Assembly: GCF_001721645.1 (NCBI RefSeq)
Contig: NZ_CP017141.1
Span: 682,001-746,000 of the forward strand
DNA length: 64,000 bases
Reading direction: 5' to 3'
DNA from: Pedobacter steynii
GTDB lineage: Bacteria; Bacteroidota; Bacteroidia; Sphingobacteriales; Sphingobacteriaceae
A program made the translations under genes and the position numbers. How positions within the stretch are numbered: position 1 is the stretch's first letter; every line of letters begins with the position of its first letter. The notes beneath the pieces are model-generated. The model was given only the letters and a program-made list of their open reading frames with translations. It had not been told where the DNA came from and did not search any database. Shown here piece by piece: positions 43,937 through 53,421 of the stretch.

Positions 43937-46801
43937 TTAAAATTGTAGGTTGATTCCAAAATTGAAGACACGCTGATTTGGATAATCCCAGCTCACTACT
44001 TCCGGATCTACCCTTTCCAATGGTGTAATGGTCAGCAGGTTGCTGCCATTGACGAAGATCCTTGCCCTGTCCAGTTTAATGAAGCTGATCCAGCGCTGCG
44101 GTAAAGAGTAGGCCACTTCCACATTCTTCAGGCGCAGGTAACTTCCATTCTTTAACCAGAAAGAAGATGCACGCTGGTTATTGATGTTATTTCCTACTGT
44201 CAGACGCGGATAAGTAGCTGTACTGGCGGTTGCAGGAGTCCAGCGGTCCAGGTGATGAGCAAATGCCTGTCCGGAACCACCTAAGCCAAAAGATTGAAAC
44301 TCGTAGGTACCCGCGCCATTTACAAATACATTTCTATTGCTTACGCCATTCCAGACCATAGAAAATTCAAAGCCTTTGTAATTAAGTCCGGCAGTAAGTC
44401 CATAAAAAACCATTGGTTTTGTGCTTCCCAGCGCCTGTTCATCAAAAACATTGATTACTCCATCCCCATTCAGGTCTTTATACCTGATGTCGCCCGGTAC
44501 CGCTTTATACCCATCTATTTTAGCACTGTTGTCAATTTCTGCCTGATTTTGAAAGAATCCATCGGCCACCACTCCGAAAGGCTGGCCTGCCGGAAGTCCG
44601 GTTCTTTTCATCCAGTCGTAAGGTCTGATGACTTCATCCATGTAGTCTACCTTACTTTTGCTGATGGAGGCGTTTGCATTTACAAACCAGTTGACCTGAC
44701 CAGTCTGGCCATGATAACCTGCTGTCAGTTCTACCCCGCTATAAGTTCTTTTTCCGATATTCTCATTCGGTCTTTCGTTTCCGATAATGGCACTGGCATT
44801 GGTTCCCCTTTGTTGTAAAAGACCACTGTAAGCATTGTGATAATACTCGGCCGAAAATTGAAGTCTGTTTTGAAATAAGGCGATATCCAGGCCAACATTC
44901 AGCTTATCGGTAGTTTCCCAGGTCAGGTTAGGGTTGGCCAGAACCGCTTCAATGATAGAACCATTTCCAGTTGCCGGGCTGCCAAAATATACGCTGGAAG
45001 AAGCATTATAAAACTGATCGTATACAAAATATCCGGCTCCGTTATTGTCTGCACTACGTCCATAACTTCCCCTTAATTTCAAGGTATTTAAGTTTTTGAA
45101 AGATTGCATAAAATCTTCTTTTGAAAGGTCCCATCCCAATCCTGCAGCCGGAAAAAATCCCCATTGATGATTTTTTTGATAGCGGTTCATTCCCATATAA
45201 GAAGAGACCAGCTCGATGAAATATTTTTTGCTGTAATTGTATTGAAACCTTGCTGCCAGTGCAGAGTTGTCGATACTCATATCAGCACCGTTGACAAAAG
45301 TATCCATGTTATAATTCAGGGAAGCATTGATTTCATGGTTTCCGAAAACCCGGTCATAGCCTGCTAAAAATTCCGCATAAATCTGCCTGTTGGCTACATT
45401 TTGTGTGGAGCTGTTGTTTTGGGAGCCATCTGTACCATATTTGATGATATCAGGGTTTCCTCCCGGAATAGGTGTATATTGATAAACAGCAAAGGATTTA
45501 CTGCGGTTGATCAGTTCTGAATAATAGGTATTGAACGATCCTTTACCTTTTACATACAATCCATCCAGCAATGCATCCAGTTTTTGTTTCAGGCTGAAAT
45601 CAACGCCCAGATTGCGGTTATAGGCAGGTCTGTAACCTGAGCCAACCACCTGTGCATATAAGTTATTGGTAAATTGCTGGTTTCCTCCAAAGCTGCCATC
45701 CGGATTGAGCATCGGATAAGCATTATTAGGCGTCCTTAACAGGTTGTTATAAATCAGGTCAGTTCCGGTAAGGCCCAATAAAGTAGCATCTATAGCTCCC
45801 GGTTCATTCCCATTCCGGATTCTTCCAAAAATGTTCAGGGAAAGCAATAGATTTTTAGTCAGGTCTGCATCTATATTCGTTCTGAAACCATATCGTTTAA
45901 AGGAATTGTTCGTCTCATAGCTATTTCTTTTGGCATCCGAGACAAAAAAACCATCCTGACTCAGGTAATCCAGGTCTACAAAATAACGTGCTTTCTCATT
46001 ACCTCCGGAAAAGTTCAGGTTATAACGTTGCTGAGTTGCCTTTTTCTTCAGGATGCTATTGTACCAGTCTACATTAGGGTACAATACCGGATCAGAACCA
46101 TCTCTGTATTTTTGTATCGCATCAGGAGTATAAATCGGTTGTTTTCCATCATTTACCAGTGCTTCATTAAAAAGCGTGGAGTAGTCTGCCGCATTTAAAA
46201 AAGAAGGCAGGTTCAATTGTTTCTGGATACCTGTTTGTGCGGTGAAAGAGATTTTACGGGGCGCTACACTTCCTCTTTTAGTCTCAATCAGGATTACACC
46301 ATTGCCACCCCTCATACCATAAATAGAGGTTGCCAATGCATCTTTTAATACCGAAACTGAGGCAATCTGCTCCGGGTTAATGCTGTTTAAATTTCTTGGT
46401 ACCCCATCGACAAGGACCAATGGATTTCTTCCCCTTAAAGAAACCGAGGCCGCATCTTCCCCGGGTTTGGCCGAAGGCTGCAGCAGGTACAAACCTGCGA
46501 ATTTCCCGTATAGGGCTGCTTCGATCTGTGCTACCGGAAAGCTAAGCAGCTCATTTCCGCTCAGAACCCCCTGAGATTGCAGCAGCTGTTCTCTGCGTTG
46601 CGTACCGAACAGTACCGGAACGACACTGGCTGGTTGTTGAAAGGAATAAGAACTCCTGACTGCTTTCCTTGCAGAATCGTTCAGTGCTTTCTTATGGAAA
46701 GTACTATCCTGGGATTGGGCAAAAGCACCCTGTTGAGCTGCTGCCAAACAGAGCATCCCCAGTCCCAAATTTCTAAATGAATAGCGTAGTTTTTCTCTCA
46801 T
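43937..46801 (-). CDS. SusC-family transporter lacking the usual N-terminal domain (PUL pair 2)
   Basis: The 954-residue protein has a signal peptide (GAFAQ, residue 29). Instead of the beta-sandwich GKVTD-type domain there is a short linker (about residues 30-85) leading straight into the plug (LYLLQPSAKPGEDAASVSLRG, VLVDGVPRNLN, SIYGMRGGNGVILIETKRG). The barrel ends NFGINLQF. It is the first gene of the PUL operon, with 516 bases to the divergent HTCS gene. The missing domain and the lack of an obvious TonB-box-like EVVV segment are unusual. Confidence 0.92.
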   Translation of the reverse strand: MREKLRYSFRNLGLGMLCLAAAQQGAFAQSQDSTFHKKALNDSARKAVRSSYSFQQPASVVPVLFGTQRREQLLQSQGVLSGNELLSFPVAQIEAALYGKFAGLYLLQPSAKPGEDAASVSLRGRNPLVLVDGVPRNLNSINPEQIASVSVLKDALATSIYGMRGGNGVILIETKRGSVAPRKISFTAQTGIQKQLNLPSFLNAADYSTLFNEALVNDGKQPIYTPDAIQKYRDGSDPVLYPNVDWYNSILKKKATQQRYNLNFSGGNEKARYFVDLDYLSQDGFFVSDAKRNSYETNNSFKRYGFRTNIDADLTKNLLLSLNIFGRIRNGNEPGAIDATLLGLTGTDLIYNNLLRTPNNAYPMLNPDGSFGGNQQFTNNLYAQVVGSGYRPAYNRNLGVDFSLKQKLDALLDGLYVKGKGSFNTYYSELINRSKSFAVYQYTPIPGGNPDIIKYGTDGSQNNSSTQNVANRQIYAEFLAGYDRVFGNHEINASLNYNMDTFVNGADMSIDNSALAARFQYNYSKKYFIELVSSYMGMNRYQKNHQWGFFPAAGLGWDLSKEDFMQSFKNLNTLKLRGSYGRSADNNGAGYFVYDQFYNASSSVYFGSPATGNGSIIEAVLANPNLTWETTDKLNVGLDIALFQNRLQFSAEYYHNAYSGLLQQRGTNASAIIGNERPNENIGKRTYSGVELTAGYHGQTGQVNWFVNANASISKSKVDYMDEVIRPYDWMKRTGLPAGQPFGVVADGFFQNQAEIDNSAKIDGYKAVPGDIRYKDLNGDGVINVFDEQALGSTKPMVFYGLTAGLNYKGFEFSMVWNGVSNRNVFVNGAGTYEFQSFGLGGSGQAFAHHLDRWTPATASTATYPRLTVGNNINNQRASSFWLKNGSYLRLKNVEVAYSLPQRWISFIKLDRARIFVNGSNLLTITPLERVDPEVVSWDYPNQRVFNFGINLQF

Positions 46802-46863
46802 ATATCTGGTTTTAAGTTTTGGTTGATATCGGTGATATCAGATATTGCTGAGTTGAAAACCAA

Positions 46864-46966
46864 CCCCTCGCTGTTGCGACCAAACAACAGACAAGGGGAA
46901 TTTCCAACTTAACCTAATTGTTGTTGATTGTTATTACAGCAGGCATTTTGTCGTTATGCCCCTGCT
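46864..46966 (-). promoter_or_regulatory. Two stem-loops in the leader region of the susC operon
   Basis: Hairpin one (46864-46898) pairs CCCCT and CTGTTG with CAACAG and AGGGG. Hairpin two (46938-46966) pairs AGCAGGCAT with ATGCC-CCTGCT, with a two-base bulge. Both lie 63-165 bases upstream of the first susC and would be in a 5' leader if transcription starts near the direct repeats at 47082-47114. I see no clear -7 element in this 516-base gap. Confidence 0.4.
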
Positions 46967-47081
46967 CAGGAAATCTGCATCTATAAAAGGTCCTCAATGC
47001 CGGCATAGCCTTGCATCAGGAAGAGGATGGGTTACTGCGCCCGTGTATGAGGGAATTGAATTTGTTTCATGGTTTGGAGGT

Positions 47082-47114
47082 TTGGTTAGTTGATTGATTG
47101 GTTGGTTAGTTGAT
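47082..47114. repeat. Direct repeat, candidate HTCS binding site
   Basis: TTGGTTAGTTGAT occurs at 47082-47094 and again at 47102-47114, 20 bases apart start to start, about two helical turns. AraC-type output domains of HTCS regulators bind paired direct repeats on one face of the helix, and this pair sits between the divergent HTCS and susC genes. Confidence 0.45.
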
Positions 47115-47317
47115 GGCAATTGGTAATTTTCGCCGTACCAAAGCTGTAGGATTATTTCTTTGAAAAAGATGAATATTCTAAAAGAAAAGGTAGAAAAATC
47201 AAAAAAAAGGCCCTTTAGCAACAATTCAACAATATTTCGTAGATAATAAGGATGAATAATCGGATATTCATGGCTCAGCTAAACCAATATTAAAATCCTG
47301 TAGGGGGGGAACAAAAT

Positions 47318-50300
47318 ATGAGATTCATTAAAAGGAGCTTTAGTTTACCATTGCTTTCCTTTCTTATTTTTTTACAGGTCATCACCTACGCGCAGCAGGA
47401 CATTCGTTTCAGCAACCTATCGCTGGAAAACGGACTCTCGCAAAACTCCGTCATGGCCATTACGCAGGACCATCAGCAATTTGTATGGTTTGGTACCAAA
47501 CATGGATTAAACAGGTATGACGGATACGAGTTTAAGGTTTATAAAAATAATCCCAACGACCCTAAAAGTATTTCCAGCGATGAGATTACATCCATACTGA
47601 CCGATCATGAAGGTGTACTCTGGGTAGGAACAGTTAAGGGGCTGAACAGATACGATTCAAAAAATGATGCCTTTATACAGATCACGGCCAATCCTAAAGT
47701 TAAAAACAGCATCAGCAGCAATGCCATTGAGCACATTTATCAGGATACGCAAAAAAACTTATGGATTGGTACTTTACGTGGTGTCAACCTGCTCAGTGAC
47801 CGTAAAAAGAATGAATTCAAAACTTTCCTGTTTAAAGATGTCTCTACAAACCGGGGAATCAATAGCATTTACGCTACCTTAAGCGATAACAATAATCATA
47901 TCTGGTTGGCAACCAGCGATGGCCTGATCAGGATGAATATCAAAAATGGCCATTATCATATCTACCGGCATGACCAGCGAAAAACGGGAAGCCTGAGTTC
48001 AAACTATATCACCAGTCTGGCCAGGGACGCCGAACAGAACCTATGGATCGGAACCGACAATGGGCTCAACCTCTTCCATCCTGCCGACACTTCGTTTTCC
48101 GTCTATCAGCATAGTAAAAACAGTAATTCGCTGGTTCATAACGATATTCGTGAGGTTATGCCGGATCGGAAAGGGATGTTGTGGATCGGTACACAGGAGG
48201 GATTGAGTATTTTTGATCCCAGAACCAGGAAATTCATCAATTACCGGCATGATCCGGAATTAAAAGAAAGCCTGAGCCATAATTCCATACACAGCATTTT
48301 TCAGGACCGGAACAACAGCATCTGGATTGGAACTTTTTATGGGGGCGTGAATATCGTGCATCCCTTCCCCACTGCATTTCATGCTTATAAAAACAGCAAA
48401 TTGCGGCCCAGCATCAGCAGTAATATTGTCAGCTCTATTGTCGAAGATCAGCGGAACAATTTGTGGATTGGTACCGAAGGCGGTGGCCTGAATTATTACA
48501 ACAGGAACGACCATACCTATACCTATTATAAGATCAGCCTGAACCATAAACAGGGACTGACTTCCAACCTGATCAAGACCATTTGCAAAGACAGAAACGG
48601 GAACCTGCTAATAGGTACACACCATGGCGGATTAAACCTTTTCAACCCCACAACAGGAACATTCAGGTCTGTAGTTAATGTGAAGGACGATAACCAGACC
48701 ATCAGTACCGCAGAGATCATTGCCATTTGTGAAGATCGTGCCCGCAACATCTGGGTTGGTTCTTACTCCGGGCTGAACCTCCTGAAGATGACAGACGGGG
48801 TACCCGCAGCAACAACGGTTAAAAGTCCTCTTGAAAAGAAGCTGCAGAACAAACGCATCCAGTTTCTGTTTGAAGACCGGGAGCAGAATCTTTGGATTGG
48901 TACACAGGGAGGACTGCATGTGTACAATCCTGACACAAAGGAGTTTCGTTATTTCCTGAAAGACAAGAACAACCGGGATAAACTTCAATCCGATTACATC
49001 AATTGCATCATTCAGACCGCAGCAGGAGATTTAGGTATAGGAACATATTTCGGCGGACTGAGCATATATAATCCCCGAACTAAAAAGTTTAAAACCTATA
49101 CCGAAAAAGAAGGTTTATCCAATAATAATGTGCTCGGGATCATTGAAGACGATGCCCATAACTTATGGATCAGCACTGATAATGGCTTATCAAAGCTAGA
49201 TCCCCGGACCGGAAAATTCCAGATTTATACCAAGAGCGACGGGCTTGCCGGAAATGATTTTAATGTCAGGTCCTATTTCAAAGACAGTAAGGGAGAACTT
49301 TTCTTTGGCGGTTATAACGGCCTGACCTCCTTTTATGCGGAACAGATAGCGGTTAACCGCAACCCAAGTCCGGTTGTTTTTACCGGATTAAAACTATTTA
49401 ATCGTCCGGTAGCCGTAAATGGCCCTGATCAGCTGTTGAAAGAAGATCTGATCAGCAGTAAAAGAATCACCTTTGCTTATGATCAGAATCACTTCACCAT
49501 TGGTTTTGCTCTTTTAAATTATATCAAATCGGACAAAAACAGGTACGCTTATAAACTAAGTGATTATGACAAAGACTGGAACTATACCAACGAACCCAGT
49601 GCGACTTATTCCAACCTACCTTCCGGTCAATATACCTTCCTGGTCAAAGGGGTCAATAACGATGGCATTGCTGGTGCGGCACCCGTAAAGATAGAAATCA
49701 GGATCAAGCCTCCGATCTGGGCCAGTTGGTGGGCATATTGCATATATCTGCTGATATTCGCGGCAATCCTCTTCCTTACCATCCGTTATCTGGTTATCCG
49801 TGCAGTCCTGAAACGTTCCGTAGACCTACAACAGATGAAGCTCAGCTTTTTTACCAATATCTCTCATGAAATCCGCACTCCTTTAACCCTTATACTGGGG
49901 CCGCTGGAAAATCTGCTGAAGAGCACTCAGGATAATATAGAACTCAACAGACAGGTGATTCCCATAAAGAACAATGCAGACCGTTTAATGCGGCTGATTA
50001 CCGAATTGATGGATTTCAGGAAGATGGAAGCCGGTCATATGAAATTAAACGTTCATGAAGGTGATATCGTGACTTTCAGCAAAGAAATTTTTCTCGCTTT
50101 CAGTCAGATGGCTTTACACCGGAATATCCATTACAATTTTGAATGCCAGCAAGAATCCATCACCCTGTATTTTGATAAGGACCAACTGGAAAAGGTATTG
50201 TTTAATCTACTGAGCAATGCCTTTAAATTCACCCCTGACGAAGGAAAAATCACACTTTCCATCCAGGAATTCACTGATTTTGCAGAGATTAAAGTGCTGG

Positions 50301-51412
50301 ATAACGGAAAAGGCATCCCCTATGAAAGTCAGAATAAACTGTTTAGTGACTTCTTTCAGGTTGATGAACATGGATCCAGTCATATCGGTTCCGGAATAGG
50401 CCTCGCACTTTCCAAAAGTATCGTCAGCTCGCACTATGGAAAAATCGAAATCCAAAGCCATCCCGCCACCGCCGAAAAGGCGGGTGATACCTGTTTCACC
50501 GTTACCCTTAAGAAAGGAAAGGCGCATTTTAAACCCGCCGAACTGATGGAAGCCATAGCTTATGAACTCCCTTCAGAAAACCATTTCCCGGCTCCGGTGA
50601 GGTTACCTTCAGCCGCGGTTGAAACCTCAACACCAAACACGCCTTCTGAAACCATCCTGATTGTAGAAGATAACCCGGAGATCAGAACGCTCATTTCCTC
50701 CCTGTTGAACAATCAATATCAGATAGAAGAAAGTGAAGATGGATTAAAAGGCTGGGAAAAGGCCATAGAAACCCTTCCGGATCTGGTGATATGTGACATC
50801 ATGATGCCGGTAATGGATGGACTGGAATTGTGTAGAAAATTAAAAGAGGACGAGCGGACCAGTCATATTCCGGTGATCTTGCTAACTGCCAGATCTACCC
50901 ACATTCATCAGGTAAGCGGCATGGAAACCGGAGCTGATGCCTATATTACGAAGCCATTCAGTACCGCACTGCTGGAACTTAACATCAGGAATCTGATCAA
51001 CTCCAGAGCAGCAATGCGCCGCAGATATGGGCAACAGGTTACCCTTCAACCACAAAATGTAGTGATCGGTTCAACCGACCAGGCTTTCATTTCCAGGGTA
51101 CTGAAATATATAGAGGAAAACATGGCTGATCAAAGCTTTGGGGTTCCGGATCTGGCTTCGGAAATCGGAATGAGTCAGCCTGTCCTGTACAAAAAAATCA
51201 GGGCGATAACCGACCTTTCTGTAAACGATTTTATCAAGTCCATCCGTTTAAAAAAGGCAGCCCAGCTTTTAGAGCAAAATGTATATACCATATCCGAGAT
51301 TTCTTACCTGATTGGATTTAATGATCCCAAATACTTCAGCAGGGAATTCAGAAAACAATATGGGGAAACCCCAAGAGGTTTTATCAATAAGCTCAAAGAA
51401 AATCATTCTTAA
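47318..51412 (+). CDS. Hybrid two-component system regulator (HTCS) of the PUL
   Basis: The 1364-residue one-protein regulator is complete. It has a signal peptide (cleavage at TYAQ, residue 27), two seven-bladed propellers of two-component-regulator repeats (recurring LWIGT), a Y_Y_Y domain (about 710-780) and a transmembrane helix (about 805-825). The kinase has His850 (NISHEIRTPL), the receiver has Asp1160 (CDIMMPVMDG), and a C-terminal AraC helix-turn-helix ends the chain (about 1255-1362: FGVPDLASEIGMSQPVLYKKI, GFNDPKYFSREFRKQYGETP). It senses a periplasmic oligosaccharide and activates the divergent SusCD-lyase-GH29-GH2 operon. A G-rich stretch lies 10-16 bases before its ATG. Confidence 0.96.
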   Translation: MRFIKRSFSLPLLSFLIFLQVITYAQQDIRFSNLSLENGLSQNSVMAITQDHQQFVWFGTKHGLNRYDGYEFKVYKNNPNDPKSISSDEITSILTDHEGVLWVGTVKGLNRYDSKNDAFIQITANPKVKNSISSNAIEHIYQDTQKNLWIGTLRGVNLLSDRKKNEFKTFLFKDVSTNRGINSIYATLSDNNNHIWLATSDGLIRMNIKNGHYHIYRHDQRKTGSLSSNYITSLARDAEQNLWIGTDNGLNLFHPADTSFSVYQHSKNSNSLVHNDIREVMPDRKGMLWIGTQEGLSIFDPRTRKFINYRHDPELKESLSHNSIHSIFQDRNNSIWIGTFYGGVNIVHPFPTAFHAYKNSKLRPSISSNIVSSIVEDQRNNLWIGTEGGGLNYYNRNDHTYTYYKISLNHKQGLTSNLIKTICKDRNGNLLIGTHHGGLNLFNPTTGTFRSVVNVKDDNQTISTAEIIAICEDRARNIWVGSYSGLNLLKMTDGVPAATTVKSPLEKKLQNKRIQFLFEDREQNLWIGTQGGLHVYNPDTKEFRYFLKDKNNRDKLQSDYINCIIQTAAGDLGIGTYFGGLSIYNPRTKKFKTYTEKEGLSNNNVLGIIEDDAHNLWISTDNGLSKLDPRTGKFQIYTKSDGLAGNDFNVRSYFKDSKGELFFGGYNGLTSFYAEQIAVNRNPSPVVFTGLKLFNRPVAVNGPDQLLKEDLISSKRITFAYDQNHFTIGFALLNYIKSDKNRYAYKLSDYDKDWNYTNEPSATYSNLPSGQYTFLVKGVNNDGIAGAAPVKIEIRIKPPIWASWWAYCIYLLIFAAILFLTIRYLVIRAVLKRSVDLQQMKLSFFTNISHEIRTPLTLILGPLENLLKSTQDNIELNRQVIPIKNNADRLMRLITELMDFRKMEAGHMKLNVHEGDIVTFSKEIFLAFSQMALHRNIHYNFECQQESITLYFDKDQLEKVLFNLLSNAFKFTPDEGKITLSIQEFTDFAEIKVLDNGKGIPYESQNKLFSDFFQVDEHGSSHIGSGIGLALSKSIVSSHYGKIEIQSHPATAEKAGDTCFTVTLKKGKAHFKPAELMEAIAYELPSENHFPAPVRLPSAAVETSTPNTPSETILIVEDNPEIRTLISSLLNNQYQIEESEDGLKGWEKAIETLPDLVICDIMMPVMDGLELCRKLKEDERTSHIPVILLTARSTHIHQVSGMETGADAYITKPFSTALLELNIRNLINSRAAMRRRYGQQVTLQPQNVVIGSTDQAFISRVLKYIEENMADQSFGVPDLASEIGMSQPVLYKKIRAITDLSVNDFIKSIRLKKAAQLLEQNVYTISEISYLIGFNDPKYFSREFRKQYGETPRGFINKLKENHS

Positions 51413-51414
51413 AA

Positions 51415-51441
51415 AGCTGAAGGAACAGCGTTCCTTCAGCT
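51415..51441. terminator. Terminator after the HTCS gene
   Basis: Perfect 12-base arms (AGCTGAAGGAAC and its complement) flank a 3-base AGC loop, starting 3 bases after the stop codon. It also lies just downstream of the convergent HD-Pnk gene and can serve both. Confidence 0.85.
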
Positions 51442-51455
51442 AAGATTAAAAGTCC

Positions 51456-52577
51456 TTAAGAATAGTGATAAGAAACAGAATGCGCTTCCCATGCTGCAGG
51501 AATCTCCAGTTTATTGATGAGCTTCTCCAGTACCTGCCCCGGAACAACAGCCTCACGTCCGCTGTTCTGACGGTATAAATTATCATAGGGCGTTTCTATA
51601 TAAACGATCCTTACCCTGGCTTTATAGGTACTGAAAAGATCAATCAACTGCATTCTCATCTGACTGGTTGTATTTGTGGCATTCCAGACAAAAGCTTTTT
51701 GCTTACGCAATAATATTCTTGCCCTCTCTTTAGCTTCCTGGATGACGCGGCCATTCCCCGCTTTATCCGTTGGTTTGATTCCCCATTCCTGGCGAATGGC
51801 ATCCAATGAGATCACTTCCATCTCCGGAAAATTCTTTTTAATAAAAGTATCCTTTCCAGCTCCGGGTAGTCCACTCATCAGTACAACTTCCGCCAATGGC
51901 TCATCAAAAGGGACATAATCCGGATAGGCATTTTCCTTTTGTAAATAATACATCCGGGCTTCATCAGAAACAAAGGACCTTGCGGTTCCCCAGCATCCCT
52001 GCTCCCTGCAAAATTCTTCAAAGCAATCAATCCGGTAAAGCATTGCCTCCTGATCTTTACAAATACGTCCTAGCATATCGGCTCTGGCCAACAATGCCAG
52101 CCACTCGGTATTGACTTCCATACTTGCCATGATCAATGCTTTTAGCGGATCTGGTTTTTCAAAAAGCCATATAGGCAATCCATGATACCTGACCAGCGCC
52201 ACAATCTGCTCCCGGATATTAAAAGGAGTGGAAAGTGTCCGGTAGAGCAATTGCCTGGCTGTCATCGCCCCCTTTCGGGCATGCCCTTTTGAGCTGATGC
52301 TGCCATCTGCTTCAATTACGGTCGTGCTGTATTTCTCTACATCATGCAGCAATGCCGATGCCCACAGGATCTCTTTTTCCTGATCTCCTAGTTGCTGATA
52401 CCCGGCTTCATTTTCCAGGGCAGCCAATACCATTTGTGTATGTATGGCCACATTACCTTCGGCATGATAGATTTCATCCTGAGGAACTTCTTCCATAGCT
52501 CTCACCCAGTCGAACTGTTTTTCCAATTCCGGCCAGGACTTGTTCTTACTGATGGTCCACATAGATACCTCCTTCAT
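51456..52577 (-). CDS. HD-Pnk: HD phosphohydrolase fused to P-loop polynucleotide kinase
   Basis: The 373-residue protein has an N-terminal HD domain (His46, His78-Asp79 in ASALLHDVEKYS, His99, His132) and a C-terminal P-loop kinase (GLPGAGKDT, residues 236-244, Lys242; then SLDAIRQEWG and NATNTTSQMR). This architecture matches the Runella slithyformis HD-Pnk, described as a 2',3'-phosphatase plus 5'-OH polynucleotide kinase that heals broken RNA or DNA ends. Its start overlaps the RNA ligase gene by 32 bases (or 17 if Met6 is used), indicating translational coupling. Healing and sealing enzymes are therefore made together. Confidence 0.88.
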   Translation of the reverse strand: MKEVSMWTISKNKSWPELEKQFDWVRAMEEVPQDEIYHAEGNVAIHTQMVLAALENEAGYQQLGDQEKEILWASALLHDVEKYSTTVIEADGSISSKGHARKGAMTARQLLYRTLSTPFNIREQIVALVRYHGLPIWLFEKPDPLKALIMASMEVNTEWLALLARADMLGRICKDQEAMLYRIDCFEEFCREQGCWGTARSFVSDEARMYYLQKENAYPDYVPFDEPLAEVVLMSGLPGAGKDTFIKKNFPEMEVISLDAIRQEWGIKPTDKAGNGRVIQEAKERARILLRKQKAFVWNATNTTSQMRMQLIDLFSTYKARVRIVYIETPYDNLYRQNSGREAVVPGQVLEKLINKLEIPAAWEAHSVSYHYS

Positions 52578-53256
52578 TATTCAGTGGGGCACGTTTCCAG
52601 CTGCGTGTCCAGTGCTGGTCCGTTTTAACATGCCCCTTTCTTACATATTTAAATACATTGTTTGAAAATTCTGCTACCGGGTAACTTCCCGAATTCCGGG
52701 TAACAATACCTTCCATTGTAGCCAAGCCACCGCTACAGGTATCATACGGGTCAAATTGCCCCCTTCCTGATGCCAGCTGCAAAACTTCCTTTTCAAAGGA
52801 AGACTGGTCTGTAGCAGGTTTAAAAGTCCCGATTACCGGTACAGTGGGTAAGTCCAGCATACCGGCATAAAACTTCGTTTCCTCCCAGCTGAGCCATTGA
52901 TCCTCCTGTCTGATGCCAAAAACATAAAAATGATGATCCAGCGCCCGGTATTCCAGAGAATGGATGGCATATAAATTCTCCAGAAAAATTTCTAAGGTTC
53001 CCAGGTCATTCCTGATCAGCTGCCAGAACCTCCGCAGACTTTCTGTCCAGGGGGAGGTTGTTGCTGCGGCGTGAGAGCGGGCAAAGACGCCATATCTGGA
53101 AAGACAGTTGTTTTCACCATCCAGCTTCTCCGTATGTATCAGTGCAGGAATTTTTTCCAGTTGCTCCCAATATTGATGTTGTATTCTGTCGTCACTGGTA
53201 GTTCCCGGAGAAAAGGGATAGTGATAAGTACGACCATATTTTTGTGAAATACTCAT
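52546..53256 (-). CDS. RNA ligase-family nucleotidyltransferase
   Basis: The 236-residue protein carries the covalent nucleotidyltransferase motifs: motif I TEKLDGEN with the predicted AMP-acceptor Lys44, motif III-like HHFYVFGI, motif IV MEGIVTR and motif V FKYVRKGH. This is the RNA_ligase family (T4 Rnl2-like core) without a clear extra C-terminal domain. It should seal 3'-OH/5'-phosphate ends after HD-Pnk has healed them. It is 165 bases after the polymerase gene and overlaps the HD-Pnk gene. Whether RNA, nicked duplex or DNA is the substrate cannot be told. Confidence 0.88.
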   Translation of the reverse strand: MSISQKYGRTYHYPFSPGTTSDDRIQHQYWEQLEKIPALIHTEKLDGENNCLSRYGVFARSHAAATTSPWTESLRRFWQLIRNDLGTLEIFLENLYAIHSLEYRALDHHFYVFGIRQEDQWLSWEETKFYAGMLDLPTVPVIGTFKPATDQSSFEKEVLQLASGRGQFDPYDTCSGGLATMEGIVTRNSGSYPVAEFSNNVFKYVRKGHVKTDQHWTRSWKRAPLNNEGGIYVDHQ

Positions 53257-53421
53257 GATATGAAAATTAAAATAATAGATAAGACCTGCCCCTTCGCCAT
53301 AAAATGAGGAAGAGGATTCGTTATTTATTTTAATCGTATTACATGACTATGGTCTTTATAGAATTAGCTTTTTTTGACAAAAGTAATAAAATTCTTCCAT
53401 TGCAGAAATCAGGCTACCTCA

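Noticed and set aside
46994..47224. 76-residue minus-strand frame in the HTCS/susC gap
   Set aside because: The repeated Asn-Gln-Pro peptides come from the direct DNA repeats; it looks like regulatory DNA, not a gene.
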